This document shows, in pieces, positions 26,682-35,552 of a stretch of DNA of 64,000 nucleotides. How positions within the stretch are numbered: the stretch's first letter is position 1; every line of letters begins with the position of its first letter. Where the stretch lies: contig NZ_JALJWP010000001.1 of NCBI RefSeq assembly GCF_024169245.1, positions 434,001 to 498,000 of the forward strand, written 5' to 3'. Both the position numbers and the translations under genes were made by a program. This DNA comes from Pseudomonas koreensis (GTDB lineage: Bacteria; Pseudomonadota; Gammaproteobacteria; Pseudomonadales; Pseudomonadaceae). Under the pieces are notes generated by a model. The model ran no database searches, was not told the DNA's origin, and worked only from the letters and a program-made list of their open reading frames with translations.

Positions 26682-26709
26682 AAAAAAGGGAGACCCGTCG
26701 GCCTCCCTT
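26682..26709 (-). terminator. Rho-independent terminator, minus strand
   Basis: Read on the minus strand, AAGGGAG (26709-26703) pairs with CTCCCTT (26692-26686) around a ten-base loop with a further CC/GG pair, followed directly by a T run (26687-26682). It ends a transcript coming from the Lrp promoter region and lies upstream of the DUF6515-like gene, so that gene needs its own promoter or antitermination. Confidence 0.75.
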
Positions 26710-26754
26710 CTGGAGAACTTCGTCCTGGCTCGACGCTTTTGACGTCGGCTCACC

Positions 26755-26943
26755 TCACGCCGTCTTCTGGACAGTGTGCAGCTCGGGGGCCGGCACATCC
26801 CCGGTGGGGGTGGCGGCCGCGGCGGGCCTGATTGGGCGGGCCGCGTGGACTGTGTTACCGAGCAGTGATTCTGGTGATAAGAATAGGCCTGAGGCCGCGA
26901 CAGATGATTGCGAAAATTGCTCAATTAAACACTGCTTGCGCAA
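26755..26943 (-). CDS. Possible small protein divergent from the Lrp gene
   Basis: 62 residues from a TTG start. Composition is plausible (IEQFSQSSVAASGLFLSP near the N-terminus, Ala/Pro-rich centre) and the stop falls 46 bases before a strong terminator on the same strand. Against it: a weak ribosome site, no recognised family, and the start overlaps the promoter of the divergent Lrp gene. The same interval could instead be a non-coding RNA or a decayed gene. Confidence 0.2.
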   Translation of the reverse strand: MRKQCLIEQFSQSSVAASGLFLSPESLLGNTVHAARPIRPAAAATPTGDVPAPELHTVQKTA

Positions 26944-26965
26944 TTTTTAACCCTGGATAGATAAT
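26936..26965 (+). promoter_or_regulatory. Candidate sigma-70 promoter of the second Lrp gene
   Basis: TTGCGC at 26936-26941 and GATAAT at 26960-26965 are separated by 18 bases, predicting a start near 26972 and a leader of about 26 bases. The region is AT-rich compared with its surroundings, as expected for an autoregulated Lrp promoter. Confidence 0.45.
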
Positions 26966-26997
26966 CTGCCGCAATAGTTACGACCAAGGACAGATTG

Positions 26998-27477
26998 ATG
27001 AGCAAACTTGACCGGTATGACCTGAGTATTTTGGCGGAATTGCAGCGCGACGCCCGTATCTCCAACCAGGAACTGGCCGAGCGCATCGGTCTCTCGCCCT
27101 CGCCTTGCTCACGCCGGGTCAAGCAGCTTGAAGACGATGGCTATATCTCGCGCCAAGTGGCGCTGCTCGATCGCAAGATGCTCGGGCTGAGCCTGACGGC
27201 GTATGTGCTGATCGGCATGGACCGGCACACGCCGGAGCGTTTCGAAAATTTCGAAGCGGCGATCCGCACGCTGCCACAGGTGCTGGAGTGCAGCCTGGTG
27301 ACGGGGATGGATGCTGATTACCAGTTGAAGGTGGTGGTGCCGGATATGGATCACTATCAGAAATTGCTGCTGGGGCATCTGACCCGGATTGAGGGGGTTA
27401 CGAGTGTGCGGTCGAGTTTTGTGTTGAATCAGGTGCTCAACAGCACTGAATTGCCGTTGACTCATTTGCGTAGCTGA
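26998..27477 (+). CDS. Lrp/AsnC-family transcriptional regulator
   Basis: 159 residues. The helix-turn-helix ISNQELAERIGLSPSPCSRR is followed by a RAM effector domain with CSLVTGMDADYQLKVVV. AAGGA lies seven bases before ATG 26998; the adjacent TTG at 26995 is not used. Lrp-type regulators commonly control a divergent neighbour, but here the divergent side has only a possible small transcript. Effector unknown. Confidence 0.88.
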   Translation: MSKLDRYDLSILAELQRDARISNQELAERIGLSPSPCSRRVKQLEDDGYISRQVALLDRKMLGLSLTAYVLIGMDRHTPERFENFEAAIRTLPQVLECSLVTGMDADYQLKVVVPDMDHYQKLLLGHLTRIEGVTSVRSSFVLNQVLNSTELPLTHLRS

Positions 27478-27486
27478 TCAAAGACA

Positions 27487-27662
27487 CCCTCACCCCAGCC
27501 CTCTCCCGGAGGGAGAGGGAGCCGACCGAGAGATGCTCTAGAAGTACGCCGACCTGGAACTACTGTTGTGAATCCATAATCGACTCGATATTTCAGGTCG
27601 ATGTATGACGCCAGACACCTCGGTCGGTCCCCTCTCCCTCCGGGAGAGGGCTAGGGTGAGGG
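27487..27662. repeat. Long inverted repeat with GGGAGAGGG core (third repeat family)
   Basis: Arms 27487-27530 and 27619-27662 (44 bases each) match in inverted orientation at 41 of 44 positions, with an 88-base spacer. Each arm also contains its own palindrome (CCCTCTCC paired with GGAGAGGG). It lies between the Lrp gene and the DUF2788 gene. It is unlike the A and B REP families. No transposase is present. Confidence 0.8.
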
Positions 27663-27761
27663 GCAACAGTTCCGGATCAGACCCAGATCAATGCCACCAC
27701 ACCGACCATGGCGTATACTCGCCGCCGCCCTTTCAGCCCTGCCCCGCGCCGGAGATCGCCA

Positions 27762-27971
27762 ATGGATCCAGCACTGTTCGAAGAGTGGATGATGACCGGT
27801 CTGGTCAGCATCCTGATCATTTTCATGGGTTTCATCGTCTGGGATCTGGCGAAGAAGTCCAAGGCCGGGCGGTTCGGCTCGTTCATTCTGTTTTTCGTGC
27901 TGGGCCTGGGCGTAGCCGCGTTCATCATCAAGAGTGTGGTGATCGGCCTGATCGAATCCGGCGCCTTATAA
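27762..27971 (+). CDS. DUF2788 small membrane protein
   Basis: 69 residues with two membrane segments (about 12-30 and 42-62). The motif [19 protein letters not shown] between them is diagnostic of DUF2788. Function unknown. ATG 27762 has GGAG upstream; a TATACT-like -10 lies at 27714. The TAA stop shares the palindrome TTATAA with the stop of the convergent rluE. Confidence 0.88.
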   Translation: MDPALFEEWMMTGLVSILIIFMGFIVWDLAKKSKAGRFGSFILFFVLGLGVAAFIIKSVVIGLIESGAL

Positions 27972-28601
27972 GCGCGCCGGCACTTCCTGCCACTGGCCCT
28001 GATCGAGCCCTTCAATCGTCCAGTCGCCAATCCTGACCCGCACCAGACGCAACGTCGGTAGCCCGACCGCCGCCGTCATGCGCCGCACCTGACGGTTGCG
28101 TCCTTCGCGAATCACCAGTTCCAGCCAGCTCGTCGGCACGCTTTTGCGAAAGCGCACCGGCGGATTGCGCGGCCACAACTGCGGCTCGTCCAACTGCCGC
28201 GCCTCGGCGGGCAAAGTCATCCCGTCATTCAGCTCGACGCCATCGCGCAGGCGCTGCAACTGCTCGGCCGTCGGCTCGCCCTCCACCTGCACCCAATAGG
28301 TCTTCGCCAGTTTGTGTTTCGGATCGGCGATGCGCGCCTGCAACTGGCCGTCGTTGGTCAGCAGCAACAAACCTTCGCTGTCACGATCCAGACGTCCGGC
28401 CGGATAAATCCCCGGCACATCGATGTAATCCTTGAGCGTCGCCCGCCCTTCACCGTCGCTGAACTGCGTCAGCACGTCGAAAGGTTTGTTGAACAGGATC
28501 AGCTTCGGCTCGGCCGGCGGCGCTTTTGCGACACGGCGTGGCGAGGACGATTGCGCTTTCACACCGGGACGGCGCGAAGGTGGACGTGGAGGACGGGACA
28601 T
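27966..28601 (-). CDS. rluE: 23S rRNA pseudouridine synthase RluE
   Basis: 211 residues. A basic, Pro/Arg-rich N-terminal tail (about 1-30) is followed by an RsuA/RluE catalytic domain with [12 protein letters not shown] and the active-site motif [13 protein letters not shown] (catalytic D72). [11 protein letters not shown] near the C-terminus is the second family signature. RluE makes one pseudouridine in 23S rRNA. Confidence 0.9.
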   Translation of the reverse strand: MSRPPRPPSRRPGVKAQSSSPRRVAKAPPAEPKLILFNKPFDVLTQFSDGEGRATLKDYIDVPGIYPAGRLDRDSEGLLLLTNDGQLQARIADPKHKLAKTYWVQVEGEPTAEQLQRLRDGVELNDGMTLPAEARQLDEPQLWPRNPPVRFRKSVPTSWLELVIREGRNRQVRRMTAAVGLPTLRLVRVRIGDWTIEGLDQGQWQEVPARL

Positions 28602-28673
28602 GGCGAAAAGAACATCTAACGGTCAGGGCTGTTAATGCTAGTGCCCCGACCGCAAAATGACCACGACTAACCG

Positions 28674-30173
28674 TTAACGGAACGGCGGTTCGTCGAAGCT
28701 GCGCAGTTTGCGCGAGTGCAGCGAGTTGAGCTCGGTGCGCAGCAGGTCCACCGCTTCGATACCGATCTTCAAATGCTGGCTGACCGCGCGTTCATAGAAG
28801 GCGTTGGCCGAGCCCGGCAGTTTGATTTCGCTGTGCAGTGGTTTGTCCGAGACGCAGAGCAGCGTGCCGTACGGCACCCGCAAGCGATAACCTTGCGCTG
28901 CGATCGTGCCGCTTTCCATGTCCACTGCGACCGCGCGGGACAGGTTGATCAGCGGTCGTTCCTGAGCCCAGCGCAGTTCCCAGTTACGGTCGTCATAGGT
29001 CAGAACCGTGCCGGTGCGCAGGCGTTTCTTCAGGTCGTCGCCCTTCTCGCCGGTGACGTTCGCTGCTGCCTGTTGCAGGGCAAGCTGCACTTCGGCCAGT
29101 GCCGGGATCGGAATATTTGGCGGCACCACGCGGTCGAGAATGCCGTCGCGGCGCATATAAGCGTGGGCCAGCACGTAGTCGCCGATGGTCTGCGACTGAC
29201 GCAGACCGCCGCAATGGCCGATCATCAGCCAGCAATGCGGACGCAGCACAGCCAGGTGATCGGTGATGTTCTTGGCGTTGGACGGGCCGACGCCGATATT
29301 CACCAGCGTGACGCCGTGGCCATCATTGGCGATCAGGTGATAGGCCGGCATCTGGTAACGGTGCCAGACCACACCGGCGGCGATGGCTGACGCTTCGCCG
29401 TGATCCATGCTCTTCTCGATGATCACGTTGCCCGGCAAAACCATGCGCACGAACCGCGGGTCGTTGCGCAGTTGCTCCAGGCCATGGACGATGAACTGGT
29501 CGACGTAGCGGTGATAGTTGGTCAGCAGAATCCACGGCTGCACATGACGCCAGTCACTGCCGGTGTAATGCACCAGACGGCGCAGGGAAAAGTCCACGCG
29601 CGCGGCATCGAACAGTGCCAGCGGCAGCGGATCGGTGTTTTCCCAGTCGTAGAGACCGTCGGCAATGCCATCAGTGGCGGCGGACAGATCGGTACTCGGG
29701 AACACCCGCGCCAGCACCGCCGCGGTGACGCCGGAACCGGCCAGTTCATCACCCTGCTCGACCACATACGGATACGGAATGTTCTGCTGGCTGACGCCGA
29801 CTTCGACGGTCACGGTGAAGTCGTGCATCAACGGCGTCAGTTGTTCGAGCAGGTATTTGCGAAACGCCGCCGGGTGGGTGACGGTGACGCTGTAAGTGCC
29901 CGGCAACTGCACCTTGGCGTAAGCGCGGGTGGTCTGCGGCACTTCGCCCTGGCAGTGGTAGGTCAGACGCAGTTCGGGATAGCGAAACAGGGCACGCTGT
30001 TCGGCGTCGGGTTCGACGCGGTCCTTGAGGTAACGCTTGAGCGCTGAATTCAGCGCAGTGGTGGCCCGCTCATGCAGCTCGGCCAGACGATCCACGGCTT
30101 GTTCGGCGGTTTGAACGACAATAAACGCTTCGGTCACGATCAGCTTCCTGTGTTCTGACTTGCAGAGCTTCAT
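28674..30173 (-). CDS. amn: AMP nucleosidase
   Basis: 499 residues, full family length. The N-terminal half is the AMP-nucleosidase-specific domain (FRYPELRLTYHCQGE). The C-terminal half is a nucleoside-phosphorylase fold with IGVGPSNAKN, MIGHCGGLR and AVAVDMESGTIAAQG. It hydrolyses AMP to adenine and ribose-5-phosphate. A collapsed REP palindrome lies 70 bases before its start, after the upstream aidB-like gene. Confidence 0.93.
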   Translation of the reverse strand: MKLCKSEHRKLIVTEAFIVVQTAEQAVDRLAELHERATTALNSALKRYLKDRVEPDAEQRALFRYPELRLTYHCQGEVPQTTRAYAKVQLPGTYSVTVTHPAAFRKYLLEQLTPLMHDFTVTVEVGVSQQNIPYPYVVEQGDELAGSGVTAAVLARVFPSTDLSAATDGIADGLYDWENTDPLPLALFDAARVDFSLRRLVHYTGSDWRHVQPWILLTNYHRYVDQFIVHGLEQLRNDPRFVRMVLPGNVIIEKSMDHGEASAIAAGVVWHRYQMPAYHLIANDGHGVTLVNIGVGPSNAKNITDHLAVLRPHCWLMIGHCGGLRQSQTIGDYVLAHAYMRRDGILDRVVPPNIPIPALAEVQLALQQAAANVTGEKGDDLKKRLRTGTVLTYDDRNWELRWAQERPLINLSRAVAVDMESGTIAAQGYRLRVPYGTLLCVSDKPLHSEIKLPGSANAFYERAVSQHLKIGIEAVDLLRTELNSLHSRKLRSFDEPPFR

Positions 30174-30243
30174 CTTGCCTGCATCGTGGACGCACGGGAA
30201 CAGTGGCGTTGTGGCGATACTTAAATCTGCAGATCAATGATGT

Positions 30244-30279
30244 CCCCTGTGGGAGCGAGCAGGCTCGCTCCCACAGGGG
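30244..30279. repeat. Collapsed REP palindrome (family A)
   Basis: A 36-base near-perfect palindrome, CCCCTGTGGGAGCGAGC followed by its inverse with a two-base centre. The usual TGCTCGCGA inner parts and the spacer are gone. It begins 15 bases after the stop of the aidB-like gene and could act as its message end. Confidence 0.9.
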
Positions 30280-30293
30280 GGATTTGAGGTGGG

Positions 30294-31943
30294 TCAGAAA
30301 TGCTGTGGGGTCGAGCGGGCGACGATGGCTTCGACGTCCAGTCCGCGCGGCAATGCGCCGTAGACGCGACCACCACCACTCAAGCGGCTGGCAATGAAGG
30401 CATCACTGACGGTTGAATTCCCCGCCTCCAACAGAAGCTTGGCCTGCAACCCAAGCGCGATGTCCTCGGTCAATTGCCGCGCCCGATACTGAATATCACT
30501 GGTGTCCTTGAATTGCGCCTGCAACTGCTGAATATGCGCGGCCAGACGCTTGTCGCCATGGCCGTCGCCCAGTTCGCTGAACAGCACATCGAGCACGCCC
30601 GGCTCTTTCGACAATGCGCGCAGCACGTCCAGACACTGCACATTTCCCGAACCTTCCCAGGTCGAATTCACCGGCGCTTCGCGATACAGGCGCGGCAGGA
30701 TGCTGTCCTCGACATAGCCGGCGCCGCCCATGCATTCGGCGGCTTCGTTGATCATTCCTGGCGCACGTTTGCAGATCCAGTATTTACCCACCGCTGTCAC
30801 CAGCCGCGCAAATTGCGCTTCATGGCGATCATCGAGATGATCGAGTGCCTTGCCCATGCGCAGACTCAAAGCCAGCGCCGCTTCGCTTTCCAGCGCCAGA
30901 TCGGCCAGCACGTTTTGCATCAGCGGCTGCTCGCTGAGCAATTTGCCGCCGACCTTACGGTGCGCGCAGTGATGGCTGGCCTGGGTCAGCGCCTGGCGCA
31001 TCAGCGAGCTGGAGCCGACCATGCAATCGAAGCGGGTCATCGCCACCATCTCGATAATGGTCGGCACACCGCGCCCTTCTTCGCCGATCATCCACGCCAG
31101 TGCACCACGAAATTCCACTTCGCTGGAGGCATTGGACTGGTTGCCGAGTTTGTTTTTCAAACGCTGGATGTAGAACTGATTGCGCGTGTCGTCCGGGCGA
31201 TGGCGTGGCAGCAGGAAGCAGCTCAAGCCCTTGTCGGTCTGCGCCAGCGTGAGGAAGGCATCGCACATCGGCGCCGAGCAGAACCACTTGTGCCCGACCA
31301 GTTCGTACGCCTGTCCCGGGCCGCTGGCGCCGACCGGATAAGCCTTGGTGGTGTTGGCGCGAACGTCGGTGCCGCCCTGTTTCTCGGTCATCGCCATGCC
31401 GATGGTCACGCCGGCCTTGTGCGCCATGCCGACATTGCGCGGATCGTATTCGGTGGCGAGGACTTTCGGCAGCCACTGTTCAGCCAGGTCCGGCTGCAAG
31501 CGCAGGGCCGGCACGCTGGCGAAGGTCATGGTCAACGGGCACCCACTGCCCGCTTCAGCCTGGCTATGCAGATAGGTCATCGACGCGCGGGCAACATGTG
31601 CGCCGTCCTGCGGGCGTGCCCAGGGCAGCGAGGTCAGGCCATGTTCGATCGCGGTACGCATGAGCTCGTGATAAGCCGGATGAAATTCGACGAGATCGAT
31701 GCGATGACCGTAGCGGTCATGGCTGGCAAATACCGGTTTGTTCTGATTGGCGAGAAACCCCGCCTCCATCAGCGGCCCGCCCGCCAGTGCGCCATAGGCA
31801 TCGATCCGCGACTCGGCCCAACCGGCGCCAAAACGCCGCGACCACTCCTGCAGCGGCAGGTCGATGCGGTACAGATTGGTGCCGTCCAGCGACGGCGGCT
31901 GATTGGTGACTTCGTGGGTTTCGGCGAACTGATGCAGGTTCAT
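30294..31943 (-). CDS. Acyl-CoA dehydrogenase, AidB type
   Basis: 549 residues. The N-terminus has the AidB-type VTNQPPSLDGTNLYRID lead, the middle domain FAD/substrate motifs AMTEKQGGTDVRANTT and HKWFCSAPMCDAFL, and the C-terminus EAAECMGGAGYVEDSILPRLYREAPVNSTWEG is split across the helical domain. Length and motifs match AidB, which in E. coli is a flavoprotein linked to alkylation damage; the substrate here is unknown. A single-gene unit. Confidence 0.88.
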   Translation of the reverse strand: MNLHQFAETHEVTNQPPSLDGTNLYRIDLPLQEWSRRFGAGWAESRIDAYGALAGGPLMEAGFLANQNKPVFASHDRYGHRIDLVEFHPAYHELMRTAIEHGLTSLPWARPQDGAHVARASMTYLHSQAEAGSGCPLTMTFASVPALRLQPDLAEQWLPKVLATEYDPRNVGMAHKAGVTIGMAMTEKQGGTDVRANTTKAYPVGASGPGQAYELVGHKWFCSAPMCDAFLTLAQTDKGLSCFLLPRHRPDDTRNQFYIQRLKNKLGNQSNASSEVEFRGALAWMIGEEGRGVPTIIEMVAMTRFDCMVGSSSLMRQALTQASHHCAHRKVGGKLLSEQPLMQNVLADLALESEAALALSLRMGKALDHLDDRHEAQFARLVTAVGKYWICKRAPGMINEAAECMGGAGYVEDSILPRLYREAPVNSTWEGSGNVQCLDVLRALSKEPGVLDVLFSELGDGHGDKRLAAHIQQLQAQFKDTSDIQYRARQLTEDIALGLQAKLLLEAGNSTVSDAFIASRLSGGGRVYGALPRGLDVEAIVARSTPQHF

Positions 31944-32038
31944 GACGGCGCTCCGTGTTCAGCAATGGCACCAGTTAAGCACTGGTGCTTTTTTGAACAA
32001 AGTGTCATACACGCCGTTTTTGCGGCGCTTTTACCCCA

Positions 32039-34390
32039 TCAGCAGCTGAGCACGCGGCGCTGCAACGCAGCCTGCAGATCCTCGAATTTCACCGGTTTGG
32101 GCAGATAGTCGATGGCCACGCCCGGGGCGCATTGCTGGCGGTCAGCGCTCAACGCCAACATGAATACCGGCAGGTGCGCGCAGCCCGGCAACGCATGGAT
32201 CTGGCAGCACAACGATGCGCCTTCGTGGCTGGGCAACTGGCAATCGATCAGCACCGCGTCGAAGCTTTCCCGTTGCAGGCAGTCCAGCGCGGCGGCGCCG
32301 TTGTCAGCGCTGCGCACGCGAAAACCGAGCTTGAGCAACATGCCGCGCATCACCAGTTGGTTGACGCTGTTGTCATCCACCAACAGCACCGTGCAATCCT
32401 GCGGCGCACGAATGCAATCGCGGGGCGGCTGATCCGCGGGCGCTTCGATAATCGGCAGCTCGAATTCAACATCGAGCTGGAAACGGCTGCCGCGCCCCGG
32501 TTCGGAGCGATGGGTGAGTTTGCCGCCGAGCAATTCGACCAGTTGCCGACAAATCGCCAGACCTACCCCCAGGCCGCCGTATTCGCGAGTCATCGAACCG
32601 TCGAGCTGGAAGAAGCGCTGATACAGGGTGGCCTCGCCGAGATCGGTGAAACCGATGCCGGTGTCGATCACCGCAAACGACAGCGCCATGCGGTTATCCG
32701 TCGAAGGCCGCCCGGTAACGCGTAGCGCAAGGCCGCCGACACGGGTGAACTTGATCGCATTGTCGAGCAGGCATTCCAGGCACTGCGCCAGTTTCGCGCT
32801 GTCGCCGAGCAAGCGATCCGGCAGGGTCGGCAGCACGTCGACCTTGAAGTCCAGCGACTTGCTCGCCGCATTCCCCTCGAACTGCACGCGCAGCGCTTCG
32901 ACCACTGCGCGCAGGCTGAAACTGCCCGGCGTGGCCTTGAGCTTGCCGGCCTGCAATTCAGTCAGGGTGAGGATGCCATTGACCATGCGCATCATGTCGC
33001 GGGCGGAACCGGCGGCGGTCTGTTGATATTGTTCAAGCTCGGGATCGAGGTCGACGGTCTGCATCAGCTCCAGCGAACCGATCACGCCGTTCATCGGCGT
33101 GCGCAGTTCGTGGGTCAGCGTGGCGAGGAATTCATCCTTGAGCTTGTTGCTGTGAGCCAGTTGCTGGTTGAGCACTTCAAGTTTCTGCCCGGCGTCGAAC
33201 AAGGTCTGCGCCTGTTGTTCGCGCATGGCGTTGATGCGATCGGCCAGCGCCAGCGACAGCAGCGCGACCTCGATCGCCGAGCCGATCTGGCTGGCGTACA
33301 TGGTCAGGAACACGTTGGGCAGCAGGCCCAGCACCATCAGCGTGTTGACGATGCCGCCGAGCAGGAATGCCGACCAGGCGATGATGAAATAACGCGCCAC
33401 GCGCAAGCCGCGCCACCAGGCGAGGATCCCGGCGGCGAAGATCACCACGGTGAAGGTCAGCGCCAGTGTGGTCGCCAGGCGCAGGGCCAGGGCGTAACTG
33501 GTCATCAGCGACAGACCGATCACCAGCGCACTGAAGGCAACCAGGCCGATCAGCAAACGGTCCAGCCAAGGGCTGTGGGTCTTGGTCTGCAGGAAACTGC
33601 GGGCGAACTGGCTGCCGAACAGTCCGGCGCAACCGATGAAAAACGGCGTCGCAGCGTTGGCCCACCATGGGTTGTCCGGCCAGAAATACTCGACCGCCGC
33701 ACCGTTTACCGACAACTGATAAAGGCCGAACGAGCCTATGTAGAAGATGTAATAGAGGTAACTGGTGTCGCGCACGCTCAGGTAGATGAACAGGTTGTAG
33801 ACCAGCATCCCCAGCAGCACGCCGTAAATGATACCGAGCACATACAGGCGCACCGGTTGGTCTTCGAGGTACGCGGTGCTCGACCACAACGTCACCGGCG
33901 CCTGGATCGAGCCTTCGCTGGCCAGGCGCAGGTACAGCGTCTGTTGTTGATTCGGTTTGAACGGCAGGTCGAACAGGTAATTGTTCTGGCGGATCTCGCG
34001 GCTGGCGAACGGCAAGGCATCACCGGTCTGGCGCACCAGACGGTATTCACCGCTGGCGTCAGCCAAGTACAGGTCGAGGTGATCAAGCGGCGGATACGCC
34101 AGCTCCAGCAGCCAGGTGCGCTGTGCGGCCGGGTTGCTCGGACGGTAATGCAGATCGATCTTCAGCCAGAACGCCGATCGCGAGTAACCGGCGTTGAGCG
34201 TGGCTTTGTCGTGGGCTTTGAACTGGCCGGCGGCATCTTGCGCACGGACGTCGGCAATCGTCGCTTGACCGCTCGGGTCTTCGAACACTTGCAGCGATCG
34301 GCCCAGCGGCAGGCTCTGGGTGAATTCGTCGAATTCGACAGCGCTCGCCATGAGGGGCAAGCAGAACAGCAACATCAGCAAATAGCGCAT
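32039..34390 (-). CDS. ladS: Hybrid sensor kinase LadS (7TMR-DISM)
   Basis: 783 residues. A signal sequence (about 1-17) and a periplasmic DISMED2 domain (about 25-175) are followed by seven membrane helices (about 180-385), a HisKA domain with H427 in THELRTP, and an HATPase with N544 and DTGIGF. A receiver with VDDN (671-674), phospho-acceptor D716 and K765 completes it. The same gene lies beside thiD in P. aeruginosa, where LadS feeds the GacS/GacA-Rsm network controlling biofilm and virulence. That role is inferred here. Confidence 0.9.
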   Translation of the reverse strand: MRYLLMLLFCLPLMASAVEFDEFTQSLPLGRSLQVFEDPSGQATIADVRAQDAAGQFKAHDKATLNAGYSRSAFWLKIDLHYRPSNPAAQRTWLLELAYPPLDHLDLYLADASGEYRLVRQTGDALPFASREIRQNNYLFDLPFKPNQQQTLYLRLASEGSIQAPVTLWSSTAYLEDQPVRLYVLGIIYGVLLGMLVYNLFIYLSVRDTSYLYYIFYIGSFGLYQLSVNGAAVEYFWPDNPWWANAATPFFIGCAGLFGSQFARSFLQTKTHSPWLDRLLIGLVAFSALVIGLSLMTSYALALRLATTLALTFTVVIFAAGILAWWRGLRVARYFIIAWSAFLLGGIVNTLMVLGLLPNVFLTMYASQIGSAIEVALLSLALADRINAMREQQAQTLFDAGQKLEVLNQQLAHSNKLKDEFLATLTHELRTPMNGVIGSLELMQTVDLDPELEQYQQTAAGSARDMMRMVNGILTLTELQAGKLKATPGSFSLRAVVEALRVQFEGNAASKSLDFKVDVLPTLPDRLLGDSAKLAQCLECLLDNAIKFTRVGGLALRVTGRPSTDNRMALSFAVIDTGIGFTDLGEATLYQRFFQLDGSMTREYGGLGVGLAICRQLVELLGGKLTHRSEPGRGSRFQLDVEFELPIIEAPADQPPRDCIRAPQDCTVLLVDDNSVNQLVMRGMLLKLGFRVRSADNGAAALDCLQRESFDAVLIDCQLPSHEGASLCCQIHALPGCAHLPVFMLALSADRQQCAPGVAIDYLPKPVKFEDLQAALQRRVLSC

Positions 34391-34736
34391 TGAAGCCCCA
34401 GCGTGGCTCGTCCGGTTGTGTCAGGAAGCCCCCCATTCCCTTTGAGTAGACGTAAAACCGGTATTACCTGTGATTGTTTGGATCCAGCCTAGCATAGCCG
34501 TTGATGGCCATTGAGCACCATGGAAATTTTTCCTACAACGGCTCTAGAACGGGCGTTCCAGGGCAAAGCTGCGGCCTAGAGCTGTTGCATTGGTCAGGAA
34601 GATCAAAAGATCGCAGCCTTCGGCAGCTCCTACAGGGGAATGCGGTCCGATGCAGGAGTTGCCGGAGGCTGCGATCTTTTGATCTTGCGCTGCCTCCCAC
34701 ACCCCAAATTCAGCTTTGGTGGTAAGCTCGCGCACC
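34391..34736. other. Divergent ladS/thiD intergenic region
   Basis: 346 bases hold the promoters of both genes and a REP at 34599-34686. I looked for a thiamin-pyrophosphate riboswitch in front of thiD and saw no matching elements; only about 50 bases separate the REP from the thiD start. No other gene or RNA is supported. Confidence 0.6.
34599..34686. repeat. REP doublet (family B) between divergent genes
   Basis: Arms 34599-34640 and 34651-34686 carry the GATCAAAAGATCGCAGCC and GAGGCTGCGATCTTTTGATC ends outward, the reverse of the 3578 arrangement. It sits upstream of thiD and of ladS rather than at a gene end. Confidence 0.88.
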
Positions 34737-35534
34737 ATGAATATCTACAGCTCCCGCCCCGTTGTCCTCTGTCTCTCCGGCCACGACCCCAGTGGTGGCG
34801 CCGGCTTGCAGGCAGATATCGAAGCCCTGCTCGCGCAGGGTTGCCATGCGGCTCCGGCCGTCACCGCCCTGACCGTGCAAGACACCGTCAACGTCACTGA
34901 CTTCCGCGTTCTCGACCGCGAGTGGGTGCTGGCCCAGGCCAACGCCGTGCTTAACGACTCCGAAGTCGCGGCGGTGAAACTGGGCATGCTCGGTTCGCTG
35001 GAAATGGTCGACACCGTCGTCGAGCTGCTCTCGGCGCACCCGCACCTGCCGGTGGTCTGCGACCCGGTGCTGCGAGCCGGCGGCGGCGGACGCCTGGGCA
35101 AGGACGAGGTCGGCTACGCGATGCGCGAGCGTCTGCTGCCGCTGTCGATCATTGCCACGCCCAATCTTCCGGAAGCGCGCATCCTCGCCGAATTGCCTGA
35201 CGGCAGCGCCGACGAATGCGCAGAAAAACTCCTGCCGTTCGTCAAGAACCTGCTGATCACCGGCGGCCACGGCGACGAAACTGAGATCCACAACCGCGTG
35301 TACAGCCGCGACGGTCTGCGCGAAACCTTTATCTGCCAGCGCCTGCCGGGCAGCTACCACGGCTCCGGTTGCACGCTGGCCAGCGCCCTCGCCGGTCGAT
35401 TGGCCCAGGGCGAACATTTGGCCAGTGCCGTGCGCAGTGCGCTGGATTACACCTGGCGGACCCTGCGCGACGCCGAACAACTGGGCAAAGGCCAGTTCGT
35501 GCCGCGTCGCCTGCCGCTGGATTTCTGCTCGTAA
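34737..35534 (+). CDS. thiD: Hydroxymethylpyrimidine/phosphomethylpyrimidine kinase
   Basis: 265 residues. The substrate motif LSGHDPSGGAGLQADIE is at the N-terminus and the anion-hole PGSYHGSGCTLASA near the C-terminus. It phosphorylates HMP and HMP-P for thiamin synthesis. ATG 34737 gives the normal N-terminus. thiE follows after 18 bases, so the two are an operon, with hemL next. Confidence 0.93.
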   Translation: MNIYSSRPVVLCLSGHDPSGGAGLQADIEALLAQGCHAAPAVTALTVQDTVNVTDFRVLDREWVLAQANAVLNDSEVAAVKLGMLGSLEMVDTVVELLSAHPHLPVVCDPVLRAGGGGRLGKDEVGYAMRERLLPLSIIATPNLPEARILAELPDGSADECAEKLLPFVKNLLITGGHGDETEIHNRVYSRDGLRETFICQRLPGSYHGSGCTLASALAGRLAQGEHLASAVRSALDYTWRTLRDAEQLGKGQFVPRRLPLDFCS

Positions 35535-35552
35535 CGTCGTGAGGTCTGCCCG

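Noticed and set aside
34391..34736. TPP riboswitch before thiD
   Set aside because: No conserved thi-box elements were seen; the space is largely occupied by a REP.
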